DNA of 64,000 nt from Caballeronia sp. Lep1P3 (GTDB taxonomy: Bacteria; Pseudomonadota; Gammaproteobacteria; Burkholderiales; Burkholderiaceae): contig NZ_CP084266.1 of assembly GCF_022879595.1 (NCBI RefSeq), positions 806,001 through 870,000 on the forward strand. The letters are read 5' to 3'. Shown one piece after another: positions 28,257 through 39,769 of this stretch (position 1 is the first letter of the stretch; every line of letters begins with the position of its first letter). A model generated the notes under the pieces. It did no database searches. It had not been told where the DNA came from and saw only the letters and a program-made list of their open reading frames with translations. The position numbers and the translations under genes are program-made.

Positions 28257-29189
28257 TTACTGCGGCCGCCCGTTGTCCCGAAGCATCTGCACGAACTGGC
28301 GCGCGGCGGGCGAAAGCGCCCCGCCCTTGCGCGTGACGATGCCGTAGGTCTGCGACTTCAACTTCATACGTATCGGGAGCACGCGCAGCATGCCGTGACG
28401 CTCGAACACGCGCGCGACGCTTACAGGAAGAATCGACACGAGCTCCGGGCTTTCCTGCAAAAGCGTCACGGTGACGAGCGGCGACGCCGTGGAGATGGGA
28501 TTGGCGGGCATCGGCAGGCCGGCGAGATCGAGTTCGCGCTCGAGCAGCGCGCTCATCGGAAGATAGCTCGGATACGTGACCCACCGATGATTCGCGAGAT
28601 CCGCGAGGCCGATTTCCCGCGCCGCGCGCGCATGACCGTGGCCGACGACGATGCAAAGCGGCTCGTCGGTGAGCGGCTGATAGTGATATTTCGATGGCTG
28701 ATCCGACACGCTCGCGCGCCCGATGACGAGATCGACGCGGCCGTCGTCGAGCATGAGAAGCATATGCGCGCTCGTGTCCTCGACAATCTCGACGGCAAGG
28801 TCCGGATGCTTCGCGTGCATCGCGTTGACCATCGGCGCGACGACGTCCGGCACCGCGCCCATGATGGTCCCGACCGTCAGCCGCCCGCCCGTGCCCGCGC
28901 GAATCTGCGCGACTTCCTGGCAGAGCGCGCTGAGATCGGCGGCGAGCACGCGCGCGTAGCGCACGACGCACCGGCCGAACGGATTCGGAATGAGTCCGCT
29001 CTTCGCGCGCTCGAAAAGCTGCGCTTCAAGCATCGATTCGAGCTCGGCGAGCGCCTTGCTCGCGGCGGACTGGGTCATCGCCATGGCGCTCGACGCCTTG
29101 TGCAGCGACTTGTGATCGTCGAGCGCGATCAACAACTGCAACTGCTTCATGCGCAGCCGCGACATCAGGACATCCAGGGTGTTCTTCAT
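28257..29189 (-). CDS. LysR-type transcriptional regulator
   Basis: 310 residues with an N-terminal winged helix (residues 13-72, LQLLIALDDHKSLHKASSAM, then TQSAASKALAELE) and a two-lobe effector domain after about residue 95. It is divergent from the ketoglutarate semialdehyde dehydrogenase gene, with 172 bases between starts, so it probably controls that gene in response to a sugar-acid or hydroxyproline-derived intermediate. The closest groups by eye are GbpR/galactose-binding-type LTTRs that govern sugar-acid use. Start at 29189; an ATG eight codons on is possible. Confidence 0.9.
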   Translation of the reverse strand: MKNTLDVLMSRLRMKQLQLLIALDDHKSLHKASSAMAMTQSAASKALAELESMLEAQLFERAKSGLIPNPFGRCVVRYARVLAADLSALCQEVAQIRAGTGGRLTVGTIMGAVPDVVAPMVNAMHAKHPDLAVEIVEDTSAHMLLMLDDGRVDLVIGRASVSDQPSKYHYQPLTDEPLCIVVGHGHARAAREIGLADLANHRWVTYPSYLPMSALLERELDLAGLPMPANPISTASPLVTVTLLQESPELVSILPVSVARVFERHGMLRVLPIRMKLKSQTYGIVTRKGGALSPAARQFVQMLRDNGRPQ

Positions 29190-29361
29190 TGCCGGCGAGT
29201 AGGCGCGGGCGATTCCGAAAAGCGATCAAGCGATGGAAAGCTTTCACTATACAGGCGCGCGCATGCAGCCGTATAGTCGGCGCAGCGCCACGCTCGCCAA
29301 GGCTCGGCAAAACTTGAATCGGCGCGCGCGGGCGACACATTCCACAGAAGGACGAGACATC

Positions 29362-30945
29362 ATGCAACTCACAGGCAACCTGCTCATCGGCCAGCAATCC
29401 GTGCATGGCACGAACGGCTCCATCAAGGCCGTCAATGCGTCGACGGGCGCGGCCATCGAACCGGCTTTCGGCGGCGCGACGCTCGACGACCTCGACCGCG
29501 CGTGCGCGCTCGCGTGGTCCGCATTCGACGTCTATCGCGAAACCGCGCCGGAAGCGCGCGCGAAGTTTCTCGAAGCGATCGCACAAAACATCATCGATAT
29601 CGGCGACGACCTGATCGAGCGCTGCATGATCGAAAGCGGCCTGCCGCGCGGTCGTCTCGAAGGCGAGCGCGGCCGCACGGTCGGTCAGTTGCGCATGTTC
29701 GCGGATGTCGTGCGTAACGGCGATTACCTCGGCGTTCGCATCGACCCGGCGCAACCCGAGCGCAAGCCGATGGCCCGCGCCGATTTGCGTCTGCGCTATA
29801 TCGGCGTCGGCCCGGTCGCGGTCTTCGGCGCGAGCAACTTCCCGCTCGCGTTCTCGGTCGCGGGCGGCGACACGGCTTCCGCGCTCGCAGCCGGCTGCCC
29901 GGTGATCGCGAAGGCGCACTCCGCGCATCCCGGCACGGCGGAACTCGTCGGCCGCGCGGTGCAGAAGGCCGTGAAGGACTGCGGCATGCCCGAAGGCACG
30001 TTCTCGCTCCTGTACGACAGCGGCCGCGACATCGGCCAGGGACTGGTCAAGGATCACCGCGTGAAGGCGGCCGGTTTCACCGGCTCACGCGGCGGCGGCA
30101 CGGCGCTGATGAAGCTCGCGGCCGCACGCGCCGAGCCGATTCCGGTCTACGCCGAAATGAGCAGCATCAATCCGGTTCTGCTGTTCCCGGCGGCGCTCGC
30201 GAATCGCGCGGAAGCCATGGCGCGCGGCTTCGTGCAATCGCTCGTGCTCGGCGCGGGCCAGTTCTGCACGAATCCGGGTCTCGTGCTCGCCATCGACGGT
30301 CCGGAACTCGACACGTTCATCGCGGCGGCATCGGCGGCGATGAAAGAAACGTCCGCGCAGACGATGCTCACGCCGGGCATCCACAAGGCCTACGAAGGCG
30401 CGGTCGAAAAGATCGCCTCGCACGCCGAGGTGAAGACCGCCGCGCGCGGCCTCGAAGCGCAGGGCGGCAATCAGGGCCAGGCTGCGCTCTTCGTGACGAC
30501 CGCCGACGCGTTCCGCCGGCACCACGAACTGCAGGACGAAATCTTCGGCGCGTCGTCGCTCGTCGTGCGCTGCCCCGACCTCGCGTCCATGCGCGAGCTG
30601 GTCGAATCGCTGGAAGGCCAGTTGACGGCGGCGCTTCAGATCGACGAAGCCGATTACGCCGACGCCCGCACGTTCGTCCCCGCGCTCGAGCGCCGCACCG
30701 GCCGCATTCTGGTGAACGGCTTCGGCACCGGCGTCGAAGTGGGCCACGCGATGGTGCACGGCGGCCCGTATCCGTCGACGGCCGATGGACGCTCGACCTC
30801 CGTCGGCAGTCTCGCGATCGACCGCTTCCTGCGCCCGGTGAGCTATCAGGATCTGCCTGAAGCGCTCCTGCCCGACGCGCTGAAGCAGGACAATCCGCTC
30901 GGACTGAATCGCCGGATCGACGGCAAGCTGCAACTGGCGAGCTGA
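29362..30945 (+). CDS. alpha-ketoglutarate semialdehyde (2,5-dioxovalerate) dehydrogenase
   Basis: Oxidises 2,5-dioxopentanoate to 2-oxoglutarate with NAD(P)+, the last step in non-phosphorylative breakdown of glucarate, galactarate, arabinose or hydroxyproline. The 527-residue length and the start [12 protein letters not shown] with [13 protein letters not shown] match KGSADH rather than general ALDHs. [11 protein letters not shown] near residue 155 and the catalytic Cys in [10 protein letters not shown] near residue 310 are intact. The ATG at 29362 follows AGAAGGACGAG. No other pathway gene is adjacent; the divergent LysR gene is the likely regulator. A terminator follows. Confidence 0.92.
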   Translation: MQLTGNLLIGQQSVHGTNGSIKAVNASTGAAIEPAFGGATLDDLDRACALAWSAFDVYRETAPEARAKFLEAIAQNIIDIGDDLIERCMIESGLPRGRLEGERGRTVGQLRMFADVVRNGDYLGVRIDPAQPERKPMARADLRLRYIGVGPVAVFGASNFPLAFSVAGGDTASALAAGCPVIAKAHSAHPGTAELVGRAVQKAVKDCGMPEGTFSLLYDSGRDIGQGLVKDHRVKAAGFTGSRGGGTALMKLAAARAEPIPVYAEMSSINPVLLFPAALANRAEAMARGFVQSLVLGAGQFCTNPGLVLAIDGPELDTFIAAASAAMKETSAQTMLTPGIHKAYEGAVEKIASHAEVKTAARGLEAQGGNQGQAALFVTTADAFRRHHELQDEIFGASSLVVRCPDLASMRELVESLEGQLTAALQIDEADYADARTFVPALERRTGRILVNGFGTGVEVGHAMVHGGPYPSTADGRSTSVGSLAIDRFLRPVSYQDLPEALLPDALKQDNPLGLNRRIDGKLQLAS

Positions 30946-31510
30946 TCGCCGAAAACCGGGGCGCCTTTGCCGGCGCTCCGGTTTTTGCTTCGCACCATTA
31001 TTTTGGATTACTACATTATTCGCGGCACGCTCGGCATGGCCGGCGCCCGCCGCTGCCCACATGCAACAGCCGCCGCACACCGGAAGCGCTTTCGCCTCGG
31101 TGGGTTAGCCGGCAGCCGCCGGCCCTTGTCGTTTATCGGCTAATGATTGGCGTCTCAAAACCGCCGCCGCGCGCCCAAAATACCGCAAATTCAGTGACGA
31201 AAGAGCGTGACGCCGTGCCCGACGCGCGAGTGGCAGGCGGCGACAATCCGCGCTGTCGCACGCCGGATGACGCGTTACGAAACGCGACCTGGAGCGAGAC
31301 CGCCGCCGCATCCGTCGCGAACCGCCTTCGGCTAGGTGCGAAACGCGATTGACGTCCGGCGACGGTTGACGCCATATTCGGATAGCGTTCCCCGCGCCGG
31401 CCCTTTTTCGCGCGCGGAAACGATACGAAGGATTGCTGCCGCCCGGCGAGCGACGCGCTCGCTCGCGCATGGCGGCCACGTTATCGCATATGTCCTTCGA
31501 GGGCTCCAGC
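30946..31510. other. intergenic gap
   Basis: About 565 bases. After the terminator at its left end there is an AT-richer stretch (30990-31025) and then ordinary GC-rich sequence. The frames that run through it on both strands are arginine-rich shadows without ribosome-binding sites. The promoter of the zinc-ribbon protein gene must be here, but no boxes stand out. Confidence 0.5.
30952..30986 (+). terminator. rho-independent terminator after the semialdehyde dehydrogenase gene
   Basis: AAAACCGGGGCGCC pairs with GGCGCTCCGGTTTT (14 positions, one G-T pair) around a TTTGCC loop, and the stem runs straight into a T5 tract. It lies 6 bases after the stop. Confidence 0.9.
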
Positions 31511-33574
31511 ATGACCACGCGTTTGACGTTTCCCGCATCCATGTTCTCCGTCGTCTGCCAGCGTTGCGGCAGCACGGTGCGCAAGAACGCCGACAGTTGC
31601 CCCAATTGCGGCGCCGACCGCAGCGCGACTTTCGGCAAGAAATCGGCCGGCAGCGACGCCTCGCCCGCCGAGCCGCTCGGCAGTATGTTCGAGCAGCAGT
31701 CCTCCGCGCCGCTCGCATCCGCCTCGCTTTCCGGACCCGCGCCCGAGCGCGAGGAGCCCGGCATGCGCTCCGGCTGGCCGGGCGGCTGGGACCCGAAACG
31801 CGCGAGCGAACGCATCGCGCAGAAGGCGGCCGAGCATCGCGCGAGACGCATCGAGCAATCCGCGCGCGACGCCTACGCCTATCCGAGCAACGATCCCGAC
31901 GCCGTGCCCGGCTCCGCGCGGTGGAATCACAGGAAGACGATCATCGCGCTCGCATGCGCCCTCGCGCTCGCGGCCGGCGCAGCGGTCTACCTGCAGCACG
32001 GCACCGACGACGATGCCGCCGACGTCGGGCCGTCCGCCGATCTGAGCGCCTCCGGCGCCATCGACGCCAAGCTCGGCGCGCTCGGACGCGGCGCGACGGA
32101 CACCGCCGATACCTCCGCTCAAAACAAGCCCGCCGACAAGACGCAGCCGCCCGCGCCAGCGCTCGCGCTCGCACCCGGCGACGCGCTGCAGGGCATGCGC
32201 GTGGCGCTGGACCGGCACGATCTGACGCTCGCGCGCACGCGGATGAAGGCGCTCGGCGCGCAAGACCAGACGCGCCCCGAATTCGACGCCATGAAGGACG
32301 AACTCGTGAAGCGCGAGCTTCAACGCGACGCCGCGCTGCAGCTTGCGCGCGCGTGCGAGCGCACGTCCGCGTGGGCGTGCGTGCAGCAGAACGCGGCGGA
32401 GGCGCTGGCGCTCGACGGCAGCAATCCCGAATCGCAGGCCATGCTCGAACAGGTGATCTCGCACGCGGGCTGGCTCGTCGCGACGCCGCAGGGCGTGAAG
32501 AAAGGCGCATCCCCCGCCGGGAACGCAACGAACGATGCAAATACCGCCGATTCCGCGACGTCCGTCAGCGGAAACGTGACGGTCCCCGACACGCCGGCGC
32601 CGCCCCCTGCGGCCGCTGCCGTCGCGCCGGCTCCTGCGCCCGCGCAGGCAAACGTTGCATCGCCCGGGTCGACGACGGTGCCACCGACGACCGCCGCCGC
32701 GTCCCGAAGCGCGTCTGACCGGCGCGCGGCGCAGCGCACCGCGCCCGCGGTCGCCGCTGCGGCGGCAGCGCGTCAGGCCGCGCTCGAACAGGCGCGTGAG
32801 CAGCCGGAATATCTGTCGCGAGCGGAGAAGATCGCGCGGGCGCAAGCCGCGACCAACGCAGTCGTCGCGGCGACCACGTTACAGCCGACTCCGACGCCGA
32901 CACCGACTCCGACGCCGCTCGCGCCGACTCCGGCCACGCCGCCCGCCGTCGCTGCCGCAAAGCCTGCCGCCGCGGCGCCGGCTGCGCCCGAAGCGAAGCC
33001 ATCGACCGCGCCCGCGGCGACGGCATCGCAGGCCACGCACAACGCCGGATCGGCGAACGGCATGTACGTCGGGCCGGGCGCGCCGAACTCCAACGGCATG
33101 TATGTCGCGCCGAGCGGCGCTCAGAACGACATGTACGTGGCGCCCGCCGCGCCGAACGGCATGTACGTCGCGCCGGCGGCACGGCCCGCGTCGCCGTCCG
33201 CCGCGCCCGCCGCGCTTCCTCAGCGCACGGCGCCCGCCGGCGCGCAGTCGTCCGCTGCGCCCGCCCCGACGCCGCCAACGGTGACGCAACTCGCGCCGGC
33301 GCAAACCGTCGCCACACAGCCTGCCGCACCGCACACGCTGCCGTCCGCCGTCCCGAGCGCGACGCCGCCCGCGCGCGGCGCGGCCATCGCCCAGCCGATC
33401 GCGACCGTCGCCACGACAGCGCCCGCCGCCAGCCCGACCGCGCGCGCGTCGACCATGTTCGCGGCATCGAACGTGACGGCGCGCATGGACACCGACAAGA
33501 GCGACGACGTCGAGCGCGCCATCAAGCAATACGGCTGGAGCAGCGGCGAACCGGCAGCGAAGCCCGCGCGCTAG
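31511..33574 (+). CDS. zinc-ribbon, single-pass membrane protein with Ala/Pro-rich repeat region
   Basis: 687-residue protein of unknown function. The ATG at 31511 follows GAGGG at 7 bases. Layout: a zinc ribbon at residues 14-32 (CQRCGSTVRKNADSCPNCG, two CxxC pairs); a charged linker; a membrane helix at about 139-158 (TIIALACALALAAGAAVYLQ); a TPR-like or helical part at about 220-325 (LDRHDLTLARTRMKALGAQ, ACVQQNAAEALALDG); then a long Ala/Pro/Thr-rich tail with a PTPTPTP linker and four copies of a Met-Tyr-Val-Ala/Gly-Pro motif (listed separately); and an ending VERAIKQYGWSSGE. The zinc ribbon should lie in the cytoplasm and the rest in the periplasm. The final short helix resembles a protein-docking peptide. 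It precedes the TAXI binding protein by 106 bases. Confidence 0.78.
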   Translation: MTTRLTFPASMFSVVCQRCGSTVRKNADSCPNCGADRSATFGKKSAGSDASPAEPLGSMFEQQSSAPLASASLSGPAPEREEPGMRSGWPGGWDPKRASERIAQKAAEHRARRIEQSARDAYAYPSNDPDAVPGSARWNHRKTIIALACALALAAGAAVYLQHGTDDDAADVGPSADLSASGAIDAKLGALGRGATDTADTSAQNKPADKTQPPAPALALAPGDALQGMRVALDRHDLTLARTRMKALGAQDQTRPEFDAMKDELVKRELQRDAALQLARACERTSAWACVQQNAAEALALDGSNPESQAMLEQVISHAGWLVATPQGVKKGASPAGNATNDANTADSATSVSGNVTVPDTPAPPPAAAAVAPAPAPAQANVASPGSTTVPPTTAAASRSASDRRAAQRTAPAVAAAAAARQAALEQAREQPEYLSRAEKIARAQAATNAVVAATTLQPTPTPTPTPTPLAPTPATPPAVAAAKPAAAAPAAPEAKPSTAPAATASQATHNAGSANGMYVGPGAPNSNGMYVAPSGAQNDMYVAPAAPNGMYVAPAARPASPSAAPAALPQRTAPAGAQSSAAPAPTPPTVTQLAPAQTVATQPAAPHTLPSAVPSATPPARGAAIAQPIATVATTAPAASPTARASTMFAASNVTARMDTDKSDDVERAIKQYGWSSGEPAAKPAR
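33056..33175 (+). repeat. four-fold Met-Tyr-Val-(Ala/Gly)-Pro coding repeat
   Basis: Within the zinc-ribbon membrane protein (residues 516-555) the unit [Asn/Asp]-(Gly)-Met-Tyr-Val-[Ala/Gly]-Pro occurs four times at spacings of 8-13 residues. Three copies read NGMYV and one NDMYV. The intervening residues are Gly/Ser/Ala-rich. This looks like a set of linear binding motifs rather than simple low complexity. Confidence 0.8.
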
Positions 33575-33680
33575 CGCTGCGGGGCGTCACAGGAGGCATC
33601 ACCGCATCACCCCGTCCCGCGCGGTGCCGGAGCATCGCGCGCTTTCGAAGAACCCGTCACACTCGACTCAAGGGTCAACC

Positions 33681-34799
33681 ATGGTCTCCACCCGCTTCAT
33701 GCGCAGGGCGCTCGCCCTGTGCGCCGCCATCGGGCTTGCCGGCGCAGCCGCAACCGCCTACGCCGATCCCGTGCCGTACAAGATCACCACCGGACAGGAA
33801 CGCGGCACGTATATCCAGATCGGCCAGGACTTGTCGAAATACGTCGCCGCGCCCGCCGGCATGGACCTCGAAGTGCTGCCGTCGAAAGGATCGGCGGAAA
33901 ACGTGCAGCGCATGCGCTACGAAGCCGGCGTGAAGTTCGCGCTCGTGCAGTCGGACGTGTATCAGGCGTACCTCGACATGGCGAGTTCCGGCAACGCCGA
34001 TGCGGGCAAGATCATTCAGCCGCTGCGCCTCATCATGCCGCTCTATGACGAGGAGATTTACTTCGTCGTGCGCTCGGATTCGCCGCTCAAGACCATCAAC
34101 GAGATCAAGGGCAAGAACATCAGCGTCGGGCCGATCGGCAGCGGCACGGCGCAGTCGTCGGAGACGCTGTATCGGCTCATGTTCGGCGAGCCGATCCCCG
34201 ACGCGAACGAGCAGCACTACAACAACGAGGATTCGCTCGCGAAGCTGATCGTCGGCAAGATCGACGTGGCCGTGATCGTCGCCGGCCAGCCCGCGAAGCT
34301 CTTTCAGGACATGAATCCCGAGCTTCTGCAACAGATCCGGCTGCTGCGGCTCGATCCGTCCGCGCCCGAAACCGCGCGCGCGAAGCAGACGTATTTCCCC
34401 GCGACGATCCGCACGACGAGCTATCCCAACTGGATTCAGGAAGACACGCCCACGCTCACCGTGAAGGCGTTCCTCGTGACTTACGACTACGGCTTGCGCG
34501 GCACGGTGGGCGCGCTGTCGAAGTTCGCGGATTCGCTCTGCACGAACTTCGATACCTTGCAGGCGAACGGGCATCCGAAGTGGAAGCAAGTACATCTCGA
34601 ACTGCCGCCGCTCACGCGCGGCTGGAAGTACTATCCGCCGATGGAAAAGCACCTGCGCGCGTGCATCGCGAAGCGCGCGGCGCTCGCGCAGTCGCAGGGC
34701 GCGGCGCAGACGGTGTCGGCGCGCGGCACGGAGGACGCCGCGAAGAAGAAATCGACGTGCACCGCGCAGGAGAAAGTGCTGCTTCTGTGCGACCAGTAA
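33681..34799 (+). CDS. TAXI-family TRAP transporter solute-binding protein
   Basis: Exported binding protein of 372 residues. Signal peptide residues 1-28, ending AYA-DPVPYKI. ITTGQERGTYIQIGQDLSKYV and the VGPIGSGTAQSSETLYRLM segment near residue 155 are characteristic of the TAXI group. The normal TRAP membrane component (a fused permease of over 600 residues) is not adjacent, so the protein is an orphan here or works with a distant permease. The C-terminal ~45 residues are Lys/Ala-rich and include a CTAQEKVLLLC cysteine pair. It lies 106 bases downstream of the zinc-ribbon protein gene; co-transcription would tie the two. Confidence 0.88.
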   Translation: MVSTRFMRRALALCAAIGLAGAAATAYADPVPYKITTGQERGTYIQIGQDLSKYVAAPAGMDLEVLPSKGSAENVQRMRYEAGVKFALVQSDVYQAYLDMASSGNADAGKIIQPLRLIMPLYDEEIYFVVRSDSPLKTINEIKGKNISVGPIGSGTAQSSETLYRLMFGEPIPDANEQHYNNEDSLAKLIVGKIDVAVIVAGQPAKLFQDMNPELLQQIRLLRLDPSAPETARAKQTYFPATIRTTSYPNWIQEDTPTLTVKAFLVTYDYGLRGTVGALSKFADSLCTNFDTLQANGHPKWKQVHLELPPLTRGWKYYPPMEKHLRACIAKRAALAQSQGAAQTVSARGTEDAAKKKSTCTAQEKVLLLCDQ

Positions 34800-34809
34800 G
34801 CGCGCGGAG

Positions 34810-36261
34810 CTAGGACCGCAGCGCCGGCATGAGCGCGGCCAGCCGCGTCATGCCGCGCTCGATCGCATCGACGCTCGTGCCGCCGTAGCCGAACAGCATG
34901 CCCTGCATAAGCGCCCTGCCCGCGTAGAGGGGGCGAATGCCGTACAGCCCGACCGACGCCTCGCACGCCGCCGCGACGACGCGCGCCTCGTCGCACGACG
35001 CATCGAGGCGCGCGACGAGATGGATGCCGGCGGTCGCGGGCAGCGGCTCGAACCACGGCGCGAGTTCGCCGCACAGCCGCTCGATGAGCACGGCGCGGCG
35101 CGCGGCGTAAGTCTTGTGCATGCGGCGCAGGTGCTTCGCGTATGCGCCGTCGAGCATGAACGCGCCGAGCGCCGTCTGCGTAAGCATGCAGCCGTGCCAG
35201 TCCGTGACCTGCTTCGCATGCCAGAGCGGTTCGCGCAACGTCGCGGGCGGCACGACGTAGCCGATCCGCAAATCCGGAAAGAGCGTCTTCGAGAACGTCC
35301 CGACATACGCGACGAGCCCCGCGCGGTCCAGGCTTCTCAGCGATTCGACCGGGCGCCCTTCGAAGCGGAATTCGCCGTCGTAGTCGTCCTCGACGATCAC
35401 CGCGCCGCGCCTCGCCGCCCATTCGAGCAATTCGACGCGCCGCTCGAGGCTCATCGGCATGCCGAGCGGAAACTGGTGCGACGGCGTGACATAGACGAGC
35501 CGCGTATTGCGCGGCAGCTTTCCGACAACGATACCCTCTTCATCCACCGGCACATGCGCGACGCCCGCCCCGAGCGCGGCGAAAAGCGCGCGCGCGGGCG
35601 GATAACCCGGCTCTTCCACCGCGACGACATCGCCCGGCTGCACGACCACGCGCGCGAGCAGATCGAGCGCCTGCTGCGCGCCCTGCGTCACGACGACGTC
35701 CTGCCAGTTGCACGCCACGGCGCGGCTGAACGCGAGATAGCGGGAAATGCCGAGCCGCAATTCCTGCTCGCCCGCGGGATCGCGATACGACGCCACCCCG
35801 CCGCCCGCGCGCGCCTGCGTGCGCAGCGCGTGGTTGAGCGCGCGGCACCAGGCGTCGTAGGGAAAGAGCGTCTTGTCGGTCACGCCGCCCTTGAAATCGC
35901 AGTCGAGCGCTTCCTCCGCGAGCGGCATCGGCATGGTCATGCGTTCGGGCAGCTTGCGCCAGATGCCCGCGGCGCGCGCGCGTGCCGACACCGGCTGCGC
36001 GTTCGCGCCCGGCAGCCGCGCGAGGCCATCGGCCACGAACGTGCCGTCGCCCGCGCGCGTGCGCAGGAAGCCCTCGGCGATCAGACGGTCGAAGACATCG
36101 AGCGTGGTTTTTCGGGAGACGCCGAGTTGCGTGGCGAGATCGCGCGTGGATGGCAGCCGCGCATTTGCCGCGAGCCGCCCTTCGACGATGCCCGCGCGCA
36201 GTTGCGCGTAAATCTGGCCGGTCAGATCGCGCCGGCCGTGCAGAGTGATGTGGATGTCCAA
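34810..36261 (-). CDS. MocR/GabR-type PLP-dependent transcriptional regulator
   Basis: 483-residue fusion of a GntR winged helix (residues 12-78: IYAQLRAGIVEGRLAANARL, PSTRDLATQLGVSRKTTLD) with a type-I aminotransferase fold (residues ~115-475). The PLP lysine is K325 in GTFSKTLFPDLRIG; the EDDYDGEFRF strand precedes it. I start at TTG 36261 because the family begins DIHITLDGRRDL-like; the frame is open upstream to 36735 but that part is arginine-rich shadow. No ribosome-binding site precedes the TTG, so the start is provisional. Family members such as GabR, PdxR and TauR control GABA, vitamin B6 or taurine use. It is convergent with the TAXI gene, 10 bases apart. Confidence 0.9.
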   Translation of the reverse strand: MDIHITLHGRRDLTGQIYAQLRAGIVEGRLAANARLPSTRDLATQLGVSRKTTLDVFDRLIAEGFLRTRAGDGTFVADGLARLPGANAQPVSARARAAGIWRKLPERMTMPMPLAEEALDCDFKGGVTDKTLFPYDAWCRALNHALRTQARAGGGVASYRDPAGEQELRLGISRYLAFSRAVACNWQDVVVTQGAQQALDLLARVVVQPGDVVAVEEPGYPPARALFAALGAGVAHVPVDEEGIVVGKLPRNTRLVYVTPSHQFPLGMPMSLERRVELLEWAARRGAVIVEDDYDGEFRFEGRPVESLRSLDRAGLVAYVGTFSKTLFPDLRIGYVVPPATLREPLWHAKQVTDWHGCMLTQTALGAFMLDGAYAKHLRRMHKTYAARRAVLIERLCGELAPWFEPLPATAGIHLVARLDASCDEARVVAAACEASVGLYGIRPLYAGRALMQGMLFGYGGTSVDAIERGMTRLAALMPALRS

Positions 36262-36341
36262 GAGGGTGGCGCTTCGACGCTGTACGGGCGAACGGTACAG
36301 CGGATTCTGCCACGCCTCAGCGTCTGCGGCCCACGCGTGGG

Positions 36342-36770
36342 TCAGCGCGGGGGGCGCGCCTTTGCGCGCGGATGGCGGCGGTACGCCGACATCGACGTCC
36401 ATTCGCGCGTTGGCGTGACGGACGCGTCGAAAGGCTGCGGCCCGAGGCGGCACCCGAGCGCGCATTTGCGCAGCGCGTGATGACGCGCCCGCGCGCGCGC
36501 ATTGAGACGGCGTTCGAGCACGGCGGCGCCGGTGAACCAGCGGTCGATGACCGCGCCGAGCGCCGCCAAAATGCCGACGCCCGCTATCCAGCCGGACGCG
36601 ATGCTCCCGAACGTACACGAAACGTAAGCGCCGCCGAGCATCGCCGCGACGAACACCAGCATGACGAGCGCAAACGGCGGGGATTGCTCGTATTCGGTGT
36701 GGCACCGCTGACGCGCTTCGCCCATTGCTGCCCACTGTCCGAGACCGTATGCACTCGCTGCACGATTCAT
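36342..36770 (-). CDS. hypothetical membrane protein, 142 residues
   Basis: The ATG at 36770 has GGAG 7 bases upstream. Two membrane helices are clear: about residues 34-54 (FALVMLVFVAAMLGGAYVSC) and 61-79 (GWIAGVGILAALGAVIDRWF). The head is polar with one Cys, the tail (residues 85-142) strongly basic. Tail composition is that of GC-rich sequence and the true end could be debated, but no stop occurs earlier. It is 80 bases upstream of the MocR start on the same strand and could be transcribed with it. Family not recognised. Confidence 0.62.
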   Translation of the reverse strand: MNRAASAYGLGQWAAMGEARQRCHTEYEQSPPFALVMLVFVAAMLGGAYVSCTFGSIASGWIAGVGILAALGAVIDRWFTGAAVLERRLNARARARHHALRKCALGCRLGPQPFDASVTPTREWTSMSAYRRHPRAKARPPR

Positions 36771-36936
36771 TTTTTTCTCCGCCGCGTGATGTTTGGGTCT
36801 GGAGAAGTTACGCAGATGAGAAGTGCAGCGATATGAGACTTTTCCGAACAATGGAATCCCATTAGGACGATTGACTTCTCGTCCCGACGCCGTGCTTCGA
36901 AGCGTGACGCGTTTCTGCTGACGACCGGCAATCTCC

Positions 36937-39672
<2,736 letters not shown>

Positions 39673-39769
39673 GGCATCTCCTGAAACGCGGCCTCGGGGC
39701 CGCTTACGGCAAACGGCTAATTTAGCGCGTTTTGGCGAAACGACTGCGATGCGTCGCGCGCTCGACGGC

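Noticed and set aside
31105..31851. Minus-strand frame of 248 codons before the zinc-ribbon gene
   Set aside because: It overlaps the real gene's start, has no recognisable motif and no ribosome-binding site.
32880..32925. Short tandem DNA repeat (ACTCCGACGCC-like) as a phase-variable microsatellite
   Set aside because: It encodes a Pro-Thr linker with variable third bases, so it is a protein-level repeat and is not a uniform slippage tract.
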